Shown here: positions 43,853 through 56,489 of the stretch, piece by piece
Numbering within the stretch: the first letter of the stretch is position 1
Layout of the letters: each line of letters starts with the position of its first letter
Origin: Magicicada septendecula
Lineage: Eukaryota > Arthropoda > Insecta > Hemiptera > Cicadidae
Reading direction: 5' to 3'
Length of the DNA stretch: 64,000 nt
Assembly (NCBI GenBank): GCA_034769895.1
Contig: CM068370.1
Span: forward strand, 34,237,747 to 34,301,746
The notes under the pieces: generated by a model
Database searches by the model: none
The model's input: only the letters and a program-made list of their open reading frames with translations
Told to the model about the DNA's origin: nothing
Position numbers and translations under genes: made by a program

Positions 43853-46284
43853 TAATAAATTGGTTCTATAACATATTTCATATGCTAACATGACTAGTTC
43901 TTGTAACATGTTATGAAAATTGTAACAATTTTAGCAGCTGGTAGCATATTAAAATAATAATTTATTTAATTTTCTTGTAGCAGACAATTCTTCTGTAATA
44001 CAAACGTGTTAAAGTGACCTGACAGACTTTGTTTTCTTTAGTCCCAAGCAAAATGTATTCGTATTCGTTTTATGTCACCAATGTTTTGCCCTTCCTCTGA
44101 TTTTATTAAAATACTTCATGGTAATCTAGTAAAAATGTTCTCTCCACACAATTACTAAATCGAAATTTGATAAAAAAATCGGTATGGAGAACCATGCATG
44201 ACTTCCATGTTCTAAGATTTATATTTAAAATCATTTACTTGAATCGGTTCGATAATTGCTAAAAGAATATCGCTCACCCTCAAACTATTTTCACTATTTA
44301 TTGATATTTTTGTTATTATGAGGTAGTCGTTTAATATAATGTTATTTTTGGGTCACTTTATCTATAAAAATTAGGTATGTTATTCTTATAAAGAAACTAA
44401 CTAATCATCTCTCCTCCTCAACAGATCCCCACCATTCATGATATTTACACTTTTATAGAGTAATAGTTTTATCATATGTAATTTCTAAGGTATCTTATCC
44501 TTCAAAATTAAATATTCGTACTTTACTTGATTTCAAAAATTTTCAATTTTCAAAAAATCACCCCCTCCTCCAACTACCCATCCATTTGTAATTATTTCAT
44601 GTACCATTTTACAGTGGATTAATATGACTTTATTTTCGGGGCACTTATTTATTAAAATTAAGTACTTTACTCTTGTTGAAACAAAACAATGCATGTAAAT
44701 ACCTCTCCCTCCTAATCGACAACCTGGTTGCCTGGCAACAAAATTATTTTGTTTTTAACAATTACCATTGATTTGAATTAATTGTTTTGAGGGTAGTACA
44801 ATCAGAATCAGACCTTATCTTGATCACCGTACTTCAATTTCCTTATAGAACATGGAAGTAAACAACAAAATATAATTTTTCTCTTTATATTGTTCATTTT
44901 TACTGATTAGTGTACTTACACATTGTTACAAGTCTCTTTTTCCAGCTTTATTTGTCGCTTCTTAAATTTACTATAGTTTCCCCTTGGAGCGTATGATTGT
45001 ACTTTCGGATTGTTAAGATTCCAGTCCACCAACCATAACTTTACCAAACATGCGTTCATATGCTGATATATAACATTTCTGAGCTAAGGTTCATGCGACT
45101 GAAAATATCGTAGCCATAAGCAATAATGTCTATTCCAATTCGAGATCAACCTTCTGTCTAATGTATTACTCCCTTTTGTTTTCATTCGTCACACTTATCT
45201 GCAGGTACATAGTTACGTTAGGTACAAATAACAAGGATTAATTATTATTTTTTGTTTATTTGTAGAAATGGCATGTCAAGTTATTGAATTACTATAAATA
45301 TGTTTTTTGAATTAATTGAATATATGTATATATTTCTTTTATCTAGTCATAATGTGTAATACATTTAATTAATGTTATACATCATTAAGTGAGAAAATAT
45401 TCTGCATGTATAATTTGTAAATATTGTTCAGTGTAAATCTCGTACATCATATATATTGTAGCACTCAAGTGAATAAGTTGATATTACTCAGTTGAATATA
45501 TATAAGTGATATTAAACGTTTTCATTGTTGATTGATATTGTTAGTCGGTAGGGTTTCACGTAGGGAAAACCTCTTTAATAATATGTATATCTACGTTTAT
45601 TATAAATCAAGACCAAAAGTGTATTATTATGTTTATTGTCTTTTTTATGTATATAATTATTAGAAAATACCAAAAAAATATATATAGTATTTTTGTATAG
45701 CAAGGTATACCCTGTGTAGTGAAATCCACACAATGTTTGTATACTTCAGGACTATTGTTTGTTGTGTGAATGTTCACACACAATGTATTTGTATAGAAAG
45801 CAAATAAGTAAATAAGTGTATTTGGGGTTATGAAACTACGGCAGCTGTGATAATAAGGGTATAATACGGTATTTCCGAATTCAGTTGCTCCAAAATTTGT
45901 GATTAAGTCTTGTAAAGTTTGTTATTGTGAGAAATGGAGATAAACTCTGTTCTTAAAACTTGTTTATTGTTACATGTGAATGTACTGTATTGTTCCAGAT
46001 TGTTTGATATACTCTTCCAACGAAGGAGTATACAAAACGAAATACGATAAATATATATTATTTTATTCCATTCACGTTAAACAAGAATTTTATAATTTAT
46101 GCTGCTGAAAACTTTCGGTTGAGAAATACGATATTAATACCGGAATTATTTGAGTTCACCAAACGTGTACTTTAAGCTACATTGGTCAGTTGAATATTTC
46201 TTTATTTGTTTTCTCATGGTGAAACCAGACAGAAATTAGTAAGTTTCTGTGAAGTTAGTAAATAATTCTGGAGGTTTGACATTC

Positions 46285-46290
46285 AATAAA
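46285..46290 (+). terminator. Candidate poly(A) signal
   Basis: AATAAA, followed 40-65 bases later by GGTTTTGTTATTTTCTTTTCC, a T/GT-rich downstream element. It is the best end for the FAM43-type transcript; repeats resume 150 bases later. Confidence 0.55.
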
Positions 46291-46488
46291 GAATGAGGGT
46301 AAATGTCAGAAACGTTGAAGCCATTCATTCGTCGGTTTTGTTATTTTCTTTTCCTTACCCATTCTGCTGGAACAGTGTAGTTTTCATGAAGCCAGGATTG
46401 AAGCGGACTCTCTGCTTCACAGATAGGATGAGATTATAAAAAAAAAATATTTTGGCCTAACGCTTAATCGATCAACAACAAGCAGATA

Positions 46489-46640
46489 TAGGCGGCACAG
46501 TTGTTAGCGCTCTTCTTTTCCATGGTTTCGATTCCATGTCAGAGTGGATAGATTTTTCCTGACCTACGCTCGCACCCAACTCTCATTGCCGTAATTAAGG
46601 ATTGTGTAGGGTCCACACTGCGGGAACCCAGGTTTTAAAA
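46489..46640 (+). mobile_element. tRNA-derived SINE
   Basis: GGCGGCACAGTTGTTAGCGC is a good A box and GGTTTCGATTCC, 30 bases on, a B box, as in pol III promoters of tRNA-type SINEs. A non-tRNA body follows. The acceptor stem and anticodon arm are not conserved, so it is not a tRNA gene. Confidence 0.7.
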
Positions 46641-46894
46641 AGTCCACCTTAAGGTGTTCAATTTCAGAATCTAACAGTTACACTTTTCGGTTTTCATATT
46701 ATTTCAACAATTTTCCGCACTGTAGACTACCTGTATTTTCTTGTCGATATTTTCTTGCCGTAGTCAAATTAAATGCGGCTAAATAAGTTTACCTGTTCAA
46801 ATAAATACGTTAATTCAAGTAGTTTATCTGTTTAATTTAATTTTAATTTATTTCTTCTTTTTATTCAAATTCTCTTCTACCGCAAGGTGTAAAA

Positions 46895-47345
46895 GTTGAG
46901 CAAAGGTCTCGCCACGTGGTCTCTGCATGGCCAGCGCCTTGGCTTCATTTTACTGCATTCCCAGCTCCTGCAGAGAGCACCTCACATTGTCCTCTCAAGT
47001 CACTCTTCTCAGGCCCCTGGGTCTTCTCCCAGCAATTCTTGCCGCGTACAGTTGTTTTGGAAGCGTATACTCTTCCATCATCTGAATGTGTCCAAACCAG
47101 CGCAGCTGTGCGTTCTTAATTTGATCTTTCAAAGGTTCTTTCTTAAAACTCACTCTTATAGTAGTGCTTCTGACTCGATCTCTTCTTGTTTTTCCTTCAG
47201 CTTTCCTGAGGTATCTCACTACAAATCTTGGAGAGAGTTTACATTGGTTCTCAGTTAGAACCCTGGTTTCAGCCCCATAAGTAAGAACTGGCACAAATGT
47301 GTTTTTGAAAATGGTCGTCTTAACTTTCTTCGAAATTTCTACCTT
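46895..47345 (-). mobile_element. LINE C-terminal fragment, third family
   Basis: Minus-strand frame 46995-47294: PVLTYGAETRVLTENQCKLS, RFVVRYLRKAEGKTRRDRVR, then LRWFGHIQMMEEYTLPKQLY and GRRPRGLRRV. This is the region following the RT domain in many insect LINEs. The 5' part is truncated. Confidence 0.87.
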
Positions 47346-48555
47346 ACCAATGAACTTTTAATTTATTTGTGAAGTTAGTTTTCGAAAAAGAAATAAAATC
47401 TGTTCTAGGATTCAAATAGAACTTGTATGCTCGTTTCGTTTGAAATGCCAGTTGCTTATTATTTATAGGCATTCCGATAGAGCCCATGGTGCGTAGCCTC
47501 ATCAGCTGGTGAAGTTAAGCTGATCTATAGGTATAGGGCACACAGTGGCACATTGCCCTACCTGTGTGTCTTTAATAAATTAGCCTTTTCCCACCTCATT
47601 AACCCTGGAAACCGTAGAAGGGTATAAATGAAGGGTAACTATAAATATTTCAAACAGAATCAACTGACAGTGGAGTATTATACGTTAAAACATTTTTTCT
47701 ATAAAATTCTTTCATTACAATATCGCTTTCATAAAATTAAAATCAAACGATACAGTGCATTCGACATGTTCCTATTAAGTAGAACTAATTTGCTAAACAC
47801 ACGTGCTCCTTGACGCATCACCTGATTATTTATCGATAAAAAATGAGTTCATTGCAAGCAGAATATTATTTATAGAAAGAGAAATAACACTTATAGTTAA
47901 GTATGTACGATATTAAAAATATAAATAACAGAAAACACAAGCTTTATTTATAAATAGATGTATATATTTTGCGAATTGTTGCGTACATGTATAAATCTGT
48001 TGTAATTATTATGTATATTTTTGTTTCTAAGTAACAATTTTATTTTAACAGCTCTGAAACATTGTATCTGTATCTGTATGTAAATGTATAAAAATGACTG
48101 TAACATATCACACGATAATAAACCAGTGTGTTAAGTGTATACATGTAATTGGTTGTACGTTTATTATCACTCGAATGCCCTATAGCTTTTTTTTTCTTTT
48201 TAGCACTTATGTTTTAAAACGTATGTTCGTTTCGCAAGCTTCTTGTCCTGTGATCGTTCGTATGGTAACGCTAAAATGTCGTGAGAAATTAATTCGTCTC
48301 TCCTCCTCCTCCTCCTCCTCCCACACCTCCCCCCACTCCTTCCCCCCTCCTCCCCGCCGCTCCTCTTCCTCCTCTTTAATTACTGGATTGTTTTTTTCCC
48401 AACAAAAGATAACATTGTTCATGCTGGTAATTAACATTGTTAACAACAATTAGGACAACATTGTTCACGTATCCAGACTTCTGTTTGCTTTTGTGGTTTG
48501 ACAGCTCACTTCTAATAGGATTTGACATAACAGTGTAATTTAGAGGAATAAGAGT
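47346..48555. other. Unassigned DNA
   Basis: No gene. The section 48299-48378 is a CT-rich array (TCC and CCCC runs) that creates opposing spurious frames. Confidence 0.4.
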
Positions 48556-48559
48556 TGCA

Positions 48560-49045
48560 GGCAAAATGCTTAAGACTCTGTGGTTTGCAGATGACCAGAT
48601 TTTATTGGCCGCAAATTAAGATGACCTGCTAAGAATGCTCCACTCCTTAAATAACATTGCGAAAGAATTTAAATGTGGAAATATCTGACAAAAAAAAAAC
48701 AATGTATGGGTTTTAAAGGAACATGGTCTGTTAGGTCTAAAATTGTTTTGGATACTAAAATTGTAGAACAAGTCTCACAAATTAACTATTTAGGCTATAA
48801 GCTCTCATATAAAAACGAAGAAGATATTAATGGGAAATAATTTTAATAATTTTAACCAGATAACAGGAACTCTCCGACGTGCTGTGAAACACAAGGCAAG
48901 GAAAGAGTCCTTAATAAAATGGCATTTCCTACCATGATGGTTCCTACCCTTACTTATGGCTCAGAAACGTGGACAATGTCTGCTAGACAAATATCAAGAA
49001 TACAGGCTACGGAAATGAAATTTTTGCATAAAAGTAAAGAAACCC
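48560..49045 (+). mobile_element. LINE reverse transcriptase fragment with the catalytic FADD motif
   Basis: Plus-strand frames read LKTLWFADDQILLAAN, the [FY]xDD active site of a reverse transcriptase, then LLRMLHSLNNIAKEF, a KIVEQVSQINYLGY block, GTLRRAVKHKARKESLI, VPTLTYGSETWTMSARQISR and IQATEMKFL. It is one of only a few fragments here that reach into the catalytic palm. Stops and frameshifts make it non-functional. Confidence 0.88.
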
Positions 49046-50295
49046 TTTAATAATTTACCATGCATCGACATGCGATAACCGGAATCAACTTGCACACCGA
49101 CCCTTAAACTAAACTAATAATACTTGTAAATTTGAAATTAAATAAATAAATAAACAATAACACAGTAGTATACTATAATTAATTCTGAAGTAAAGCATAG
49201 CTTTGGATAATTAAAAGGTCAAACATTAATACCGTAAATATCAAATAAAGGTGGAACTATTTTATGGTGATGCGTAAACTCCGCGCAGTTAACTTACCTG
49301 TCCTAGCATAGTAAATCAGTCGAGATGGAGCGTTCTCGTAGTAAACACTACATACCTGAACCATGCCTCAAAGTACGACAATATCTGTTTATTTTAGTGT
49401 GCAGATTTAACAATCTGCAGAGGAATGTAGCGGTAAATTAGTGTGTTATAAAGTAAACATGTAATCTATTAAAAAAAAAAGGAATAAATAAGTGTTACTC
49501 GAGTTATACTACTAAAGATGCTTAGCTACCAGACTTCTGAGAACAGCATACCAGCTTCATAATTACCGAATCACTTCAGGAACTTCAGCAGTAAAGTAAA
49601 CTACAATAAAGATCAACCATCTGTGGACACCCCAAGCACCAGGACACGGAGTAAACTTCAGGATACCACAGGTGACACGGAGACTTGTCTTCCGTGGTTA
49701 ATTGTCATTCAAACAAATGATTTGTAAAAGACAGTTTAAATAACAATATAAAAGACTTTAATAACAGTCACTTTGTAAAATGTAGTATGTCATACGACTA
49801 AAAATATTTGTAGTAGCAAGTAGTGCTTATATTGTAAAGCTTCGCAGATACTAAAAGTTAAATTAAGTCCATTCTTCAAATGGCCCCCAAATAGTATGAT
49901 AGTGTATGAGTAAGTGAGCTTAACTTACAAACCAGTTTAATATCCCGGATCCGTGGAAAAACCTAGCACATAACAATCCTTTTGTTGTGGGCCCCTTTCA
50001 GAAAATATTTTGTAAACTATTTATTAAGAAAACCTTATGGTGAAAAACTCATGTAGAACTGTTAAAGAAATCATTTAATAAAGAGATGTCATTACATAAC
50101 ACATAATACTGAGTGAATAAATCATCAGACACCCCTGTAAAATTTCCTTTAGTTCTAACTACTACAGCTTGTAAAATTAATAATAAGAAGTTGATTAAGA
50201 CTATGGCAGCCTGTGCAATTGATCCGAGGCAATTACGCACAGGTTCCCGATGTTATAACGTAGGTAAGACGTTATAGTTGATGCGTTTATAGAAT
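49046..50295. other. Unassigned DNA
   Basis: No gene or repeat recognised. Confidence 0.4.
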
Positions 50296-50299
50296 AATA

Positions 50300-50460
50300 A
50301 GCGCGAGTTCTAGAATAATTTTCCATACTCCTGACGGCGTGCCGACATAATTTCCATAAAACAGTCTAGAGTGCTACGTTAGTGCACGACCTTGACACAG
50401 ATGCTGCTCACGCTGGGCTAGTCGAGAAACGTGTAGAATGTATTTTCGAGAGCGTTAGGA
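50300..50460 (-). mobile_element. Partial LTR of the 55-kb family
   Basis: TCTAGAATAATTTTCCATAC, GGCGTGCCGACATAATTT and GTCGAGAAACGTGTAGAATG match the 5' part of the solo LTR at 54985-55505 in the same orientation. The other two thirds are missing. Confidence 0.82.
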
Positions 50461-50469
50461 TTAAATATT

Positions 50470-50660
50470 ATTAACATTCACCCCAGTGATGAGGTAGAGA
50501 CCGGGGTGAATTGGCGGACAACGTGCCAGTTGCTTTAAACACTGAAGATGGTCTCCGACAATGGGGCCGAAACACAAAGGATAGACCACGGCCTAACAAT
50601 CCGGCAATAATGTTTCCAACATTGTTGACGTCGCGCCGGCCGTGAAACTCTAAACATACA
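50470..50660 (+). mobile_element. Foldback family A, right arm only
   Basis: Starts with the family's central hairpin (CACCCCAG...GGGGTG), then GAATTGGCGGACA, the core CTGAAGA, T, GGTCTC-CGACAAT-GGGGCC, GAAAC (50542-50573), and the end CCGGCAATAATGTTTCCAAC. Stem II pairs along 6 bases. Confidence 0.85.
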
Positions 50661-50751
50661 ACGTTTAACACATCCCATTGTTACACTGCAGTAACAAAGA
50701 TTGTACCGTTGAAGAAATTTAGTAACTTGCTTTTACTTAGTTACAATTAAA

Positions 50752-51700
50752 TACTATTTTTTTATTTTATTTTTACGTTACTTGTGGAAAATTGATGGCT
50801 TATAATGCGGCCCGCCGGCCGGTTCCTTTATTTAATTGTGACCCTCAGGCGCTTAAGTTTTTTTCGTGACGGTTGAGACTTGTCCAGAAGGACAAGCCTC
50901 GGGCTGATCTGGAGCAAGACCCTTTCAGCCGAATGGTAGGATGTGAAGGAGACGCACGCCGGAAACGAAGAAGCTGGAGGCACATTGAATGTAGAGTAGT
51001 AAGTTGTGTAGATATAGTCTGTACCCACATAGGTAAAGGAAGTGGCCGATGGATGTGCCATTAAGTTTAGTTTATACATAAGGGCGGCCAAGACAGGGAC
51101 TAGTAGCGCAGGTCAGCAAAGCTGGAAGGAGGCGACAGAGAGGCATCAAGGTAGGCGGGGGGCACAAAGAAGAGGGCTAAAGACTTGGTAAGAAGTTAGG
51201 GAAAATTTGCAGGTCGAGTATGTTTGGAGTTGGGAGTTAGGTATTTCTATTTTTATGACGCTGGCGGCGAGGAGTTCTGGGAAGAGGTTCATCGGCTATG
51301 GTAAGTAGGCGGTTTATGAGTAAGGAAGGTCTGCGGGTCTGTTGATGAAGGTGGCTATGGATTGTAGGGTAGCGCGTCGTTTTGCAGTTTGTAAGTATTT
51401 CCAGTTTATTTTGTAGAGGAAGGAGTCAAGGTTAGGGAAGACTTTGTTGAGTGCATACAGAGCGGTATTAGAGGTTTTGGTGAGGAGAGGTCTGCGGTAG
51501 ATAAGTCGAAGAGCTCGCCGTTCGGTGATTCGGAAGGGTTTGAGGCGGGCGGGGTCAGCAGTTAGAAATATGGGATGGGCGTATGTCATGATAGGGCCGA
51601 TACAGGCTGTGTAGGTTCGGCTAAGTTCAGAGAGAGCGGATTCGTTTGCGGGCGTGGTTTGAGGTTCGTGTGATGTGAGGCGCTTTCAAGTTGTAAACCA
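50752..51700 (-). mobile_element. Jockey LINE, 5'-truncated
   Basis: The minus-strand frame 51314-51589 reads YAHPIFLTADPARLKPFRIT, ERRALRLIYRRPLLTKTSN, then LDSFLYKINWKYLQTAK, as in Jockey-type ORF2 C-termini. The 3' part continues leftwards to an A-rich tail (AAAATAAAATAAAAAAATAG on the minus strand) near 50755. Not the same subfamily as 26414 or 59445. Confidence 0.85.
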
Positions 51701-51854
51701 CTGCTTTAAATAGTATGACACAAGCACAACTGTCTCAGCAGGAATAGCTGAACGACGGAGAAAATTTAAAGAGATAGAAGAGGAAAATGGCTGTAGGGAT
51801 GAAGGCAGAACTATGTCTAAACATGTACTGAAGATCACTATGCTGACCAGAAGT

Positions 51855-53389
51855 ATATGGTGTACTAGAATTTGGCCTTGGGGGGGGGATCCGGTCACGT
51901 CGGCTTCATATTAAAAAAAAGTCAAGCTAAATCAACATCACTATCTTTAAAGTGTCCGAAAGACATGTGATGTCATTCTGAAATCAATCCCATTAAAGTA
52001 AACGGTAATAAAACAATAAAAATATGCGTTACTGAAGCTCTGTTTAGAAGATACCGACTGACAGAATTGATTTTCCTATATTTTGTATTTCAATCGTGTA
52101 CTCAGATGCTGTGTAATAAACCTGTTTGTATGTTTAAAAAGAATTACTAGTTGAAAACTAAGCTGGAAAACAATAAAAGAGCCCAAAAATTAAGAGATTA
52201 AGAAAATTCGTGAAAGATACCCGAATGAAATTTTATAAAACTGTGGCTGTCCCCACATTCCTCTATGCTAGTGAGAAATGGACTCTTGGTAAAATGGACG
52301 CGAAGAGGATTCAGGCAGCCGAAATGAAATTTCCAAGAGGGAAGCAAGGTTGTTTTCTCTTGGATCGGAGAAGGAACGAGGATATTAGTCGCGATTTAAA
52401 CATTATATCATTGCACCAGAAGTTTAAAGACCACAGAAGGAGATGGTGTGAACACTTGAACCGCATGCCTGATATCCGTCTATCCGTTGCTGTCTTGGGT
52501 TATCACCTCACTGAGAAGAGAGACGTCGGTAGACCGAGGAGGAGATGGGTTCCGGAACAGGTCTAAGCCTCCAGGTCAGGTCCTTGGAGTGGTAATGGTG
52601 ATGATGATGAAGGAGTAATTAATTGTTTAGGCGGTGCTCGTCACTATACGCAAGCTGGTTGAATGTTGGAAAAACGCTAACTCTGGGAGGTTAAGCAAAT
52701 ATTAGGGCTGGAAAACAAAACATTTTAAGCTCAAGTATGAAATACATTTTTATCTGCAGTTTGTTTGACGCCTTTTATGAAATCTACTGTCAACTCCGAG
52801 ATTCTGTAGTATTTTTTTTCCTCCTTAAAAATAAGACACACGATTTTATTTAATTAATAAAATTAATTTTATTAATTAAAATAAGTTACAATAATATATC
52901 CGATAATTTGATTGGGATGTGATAATGTGCAGTATTTGAATGATAATGTTTCAAAATTTTTAAATATTATTTGTTTCTATAACAAATAAATACAATAGAA
53001 TTATATGACAATAATGTCAAAATATATCAATTTAGAAATAAGTTTTCAGGTTTTTAACAATTAACAAAAGTTTGCAAAAAACAAAATAAAAGTCCAACAA
53101 AAAAAAAGTCCAATATAAAATATTATTTTTCAGTCTAAATATTCATATCGTTGTGATGTTACGGCATTCAAATATGTAATAAAAAATGAATTTTACAAAT
53201 ATTTTCAAATTAGATTTCAATGTTGTTGCACCGTTTACAAAAAAAAAAAAAGAAAAATACTGCAACATATGGCCGCAGACCCTTACCTCGGGCAGTGATG
53301 ATGATGATGATGAAAACATTCGTCATTTTTTTCGACCCTCAGGGGGCAGGTCCGGTCCCGTTCGTCCCCCCCCCGTAAATACGCCCCTG
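51855..53389 (-). mobile_element. hAT MITE, copy 6, split by a LINE insertion
   Basis: The left part 51855-52210 and right part 53312-53389 together form one MITE of the 39938 family. Ends are a degenerate TGGTGTACTAGAATTT and ATACGCCCCTG. Flanks CCAGAAGT and CCAAAAAT match 6 of 8. The split point is in the conserved AAAATTCGTC block near one end. Confidence 0.88.
52211..53311 (+). mobile_element. LINE with possible 3' transduction
   Basis: The frame 52210-52566 reads DTRMKFYKTVAVPTFLYASE, RIQAAEMKFPRGKQG, EHLNRMPDIR and KRDVGRPRRRW, then a short TGA-repeat at 52600-52610. A further 690 bases of unrelated AT-rich DNA follow, ending in a second, longer (TGA)n at 53296-53311. The MITE sequence resumes there with a duplicated ATTCGT. 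One target duplication therefore surrounds both parts. Confidence 0.8.
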
Positions 53390-53397
53390 CCAAAAAT

Positions 53398-53879
53398 AGG
53401 CCTATACGATGAAACAGTGCTAGTTGATGAACCACGTAGAGCTGGCAACACTGACTGTATACATTAATAGTTAGCGTGATTATGTTTGTACATTTGCGCC
53501 GTTAATGTTTACTGTAATTACTGGGATCAGACGGTGTTTGTTCACAGCAACGCATTAATGTTTGTACGGATTTACGTTCAAAATATTATTATTATAATAC
53601 AACATACTAAACGCTAATTACCAACATCACATTTTGGCTCTGTGGCCTGCTTACTCTGAGTACATGTTGCTCATCACTGACTTCCTAAACGGTCTAACAC
53701 AAGAAAATACCATGCTGTTACGTAGAAAGGGAAACTGGATTGGATATAATCTTTTGACATATTTTTGGTTTATGTTCATTATCCTGATTTCATCTGTATA
53801 TCCATGTAATCAAAAATCCGCTGGAATGAGAGTCAATGTAAGTATCAGAAAACTAAATACATGCTGAATTAGTGACAAA
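53398..53879. other. Unassigned DNA
   Basis: A 77-codon frame at 53634 has two hydrophobic stretches but no match I recognise. Confidence 0.35.
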
Positions 53880-54270
53880 AAAGGAACAAGGAACACTAAG
53901 AAGGTTTGAAAGAATGTTTCTTGTCCTGGTTGAAGAAGATGACGAACGGAGAATAAGAAATAACTAGGAGACAGAGGAACTACAATCACAAGATTGTAAG
54001 ATTCATAAAGGCTCATCGAATACAATGGCTAGGTCACCTAGAGAGAGGATGGATGATCAGTGTGTGCGAAGAAAAATTCTGAGGGCGCAAGTCTATAAAA
54101 GCAGAGAGAGGTGTCGACCTGGGAAGAGATGGTTGGATGATGTGCTAGAAGATGTCAGAAGAATGGATGTGAGGGGTTACACTGAGATGGCAATGGATAG
54201 GAGACTTTGGAGAAGATTGGTTTTGTAAGCCATGGCTCACGTTGGGCTGTAGTGCTGAAGAAGAAGAAGA
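53880..54270 (+). mobile_element. LINE C-terminal fragment
   Basis: Frames give HRIQWLGHLER, RMDDQCVRRKILRAQVYKSR, GKRWLDDVLEDVRRMDVRGY and DRRLWRRLV, then a GCTGAAGAAGAAGAAG tail. A worn minus-strand copy lies at 12380. Confidence 0.87.
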
Positions 54271-54984
54271 TCCCTTGAAAAAATGCATTCCAAACCTATG
54301 TCTCCATGAGTTTTTTCTTTGTTTTGATTGGTTAGAATATGCCTTAAAGTCTATTCTTTACGTCATGACATATACTGTATACAGTACAATTACTGTCATA
54401 TTTTATACTCTTACACTAACTCAAGCTGTATATTCTATATCTATTGTATCATTGATTTTTATAATTCCCTTATTATATTCGTTTTATTAACTCCATTTTG
54501 TATAATAGGTAACCTTTGTTTGTTATGACGTTAAAGAGACTTCACGCTGCTCAGAGTTAAGTGAGCAATATTCCTTGGTTTCGTTTACATAAATGTGTTC
54601 TGTGAATACTCACACGCTTCAGCTCTCTCGCGACTTTATCTGCTACGTATTCATATAGTCACTGCGTATTACTACGAAAGTATTTCTCTGACTCAATGTG
54701 AAACACACAGTCTCTACCATACAAGATCATGTTTAAAATATTCTCGCTCATTTACATAATATTACTCTTTCAAAACACATGTGTATGTGCGCTCCTACGT
54801 TTTTATATGCATCGATGCGCACGACCGTTTACTGTCAGTAGGCCTAACAGCTTATATAAATATAATGTTGTTTGTACGTATATGTCCTTGGTATGTTCAA
54901 AGTTTATGTGTTCCCACCGACTATTAGTTCAGCATCCTTCGTTCTGCTCTAGCCAAAACGTTTTTTAACTCGTCAGTAAGTTTC
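54271..54984. other. Unassigned AT-rich DNA
   Basis: Two overlapping hydrophobic open frames (54242-54490, 54328-54528) arise from T-rich sequence; no gene. Confidence 0.35.
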
Positions 54985-55505
54985 GCTACTGTCGAATTCC
55001 TTATGGTGTTTTTACGACTGTCTCACTGATCGTCGTATCGTACAGTGGAAACAAAATACAGACACCAATGAAGTCGCCAATTATCAGTTTTAATTAGTCA
55101 CAAATAACAATTTGAAATCAGCAAGGTACTCTCGTACAATAATTCAACTTCAATTTGTCCGCACGCAATAATAATGTTACCTTCGCACTAATTACCACAA
55201 TAATCACTTTCCACTAATCCCCAAACAATCAGTTGATCCGCACTCTACATATCGCCAGGTATAATTAACTAACTGACTAAGCCGGCCGCTGTTGCTTATA
55301 TAGATCCCGCAGAGGTTCCAGAATAATTTTCCATATTCCTGGCGGCATGCCGACATAATTTGCGCAGTTGCAAGTGCTCGAACGGTCTGGAAGCTACGTA
55401 AGTGTACGACCTTGACACAGACGCCGCACGCGCTGGTCTAGTCGAGAAACGTGTAGAATGACGCTCTCGATTTTCCGAGAGCGTTATGTAATTGTCATAG
55501 CGGTA
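54985..55505 (-). mobile_element. Solo LTR
   Basis: Reverse-complement homologue, over its whole length, of the plus-strand LTR at 56490. On the minus strand it contains GATCTATATAAGCAAC, a TATA box at a fitting place, and GACGACGATCAGTGAGAC near the 3' end. No gag, pol or integrase is nearby. Confidence 0.8.
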
Positions 55506-55835
55506 TATACTAATTTTTAAAATTTCATCTATTTTGTCTATTATATCTATTATGCATATTCAACATACCAGCACTGTTTTATGTCTTTATATCTTTTGTT
55601 GTGTTTAATCTTCTTTCTTTTTAATCTGATGATACTGACCACTGTTGTAATGAAGTGCACATTAACACATAAAATAAATGCTTCTGTGTTAAAAAAATAA
55701 TATAAAAAGTTGTATAAAAGAAATGGTCTCATAAACAATCGAATATCTTGTGCGCCCGTTTTTTTAAGAAAGTAGCCATAATTGAAAAGGCAGTTATAGA
55801 AGTAACAGAAGGTAGTTTACAAAAATAAAAATCAG
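55506..55835. other. Unassigned DNA
   Basis: Nothing recognised. Confidence 0.35.
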
Positions 55836-56400
55836 ATTGTGACTTGACATTGGCCGAGGAATAAGACAAGGTCGTTGTTCACGATAAAGACTTACCACGA
55901 TATTACTTAAATACATGCTCAGAGAGTATGATAAATGCTATAGAGACATAGAAATGTAGAGGAAGATGTCAGCATTAGAGGGAAAAAGTAAACTTAGGAA
56001 AACGTGTACTAATAATAACTGTACTGTAATAATTAATGAGGAAAATATATGTCAAAGTAAGAAGTAGAGCAGGCAGCTTGTTACAGATACCTAGGAAGCA
56101 AGTTGGCAAAGCAGCGGACCAATCAGAAGAGCCAAACAGCCATAGCGAAGGAAGGGCTTAACAGTAAACGAATAATTTCTGTATAGCAGAATGAACCTGT
56201 ATCTGAGGAAGACTGTGTCTGTAAAGTCTCTTATATGGAGTGTTTTATGTGTGGCAGATGTGGGCTATGAGGAATAGGAATAACGATAGGATTGAGGCGT
56301 TGGAATATGCGTATTTGGAGGCTTATGTATGGAATAATTTGCAAAGGATACAATGAAGAATGCAGAAATCGCCTATAGATCGTATTTCGAAGTATTGTAA
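55836..56400 (+). mobile_element. Decayed LINE fragment with RT core
   Basis: Broken plus-strand frames: GRGIRQGR (the RGxRQG motif of reverse transcriptases), then YLGSKLAKQRTNQKSQTAIA, KEGLNSKR, KVSYMECFMCGR and NRIEALEYAYLEAYVWNN. The sequence after the RT is therefore present but riddled with stops. Confidence 0.78.
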
Positions 56401-56489
56401 TTCATCCTTACTTTCATGAATAATTAAACGGTCCTCCATTTAATTTAATAGTATTGCACTTATATACGTTCCCGCATATAAATATGCTA

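Larger units (their letters stand above)
42873..46310 (+). other. Probable long 3' UTR
   Basis: About 3.4 kb of AT-rich sequence without transposon signatures follows the stop codon, in contrast to the repeat-dense flanks. It holds a CA array, a 47-bp tandem pair and many ATTTA and TGTA motifs. Candidate poly(A) signals are ATTAAA at 45511 and AATAAA at 46285. The extent is inferred, not shown. Confidence 0.6.

Noticed and set aside
48299-48453. Opposing Ser-rich and Glu-rich frames
   Set aside because: Produced by a CT-rich low-complexity array.
54242-54528. Hydrophobic frames that could suggest a membrane protein
   Set aside because: Come from T-rich sequence just after a LINE tail, overlap in two frames, and have no conserved motif.
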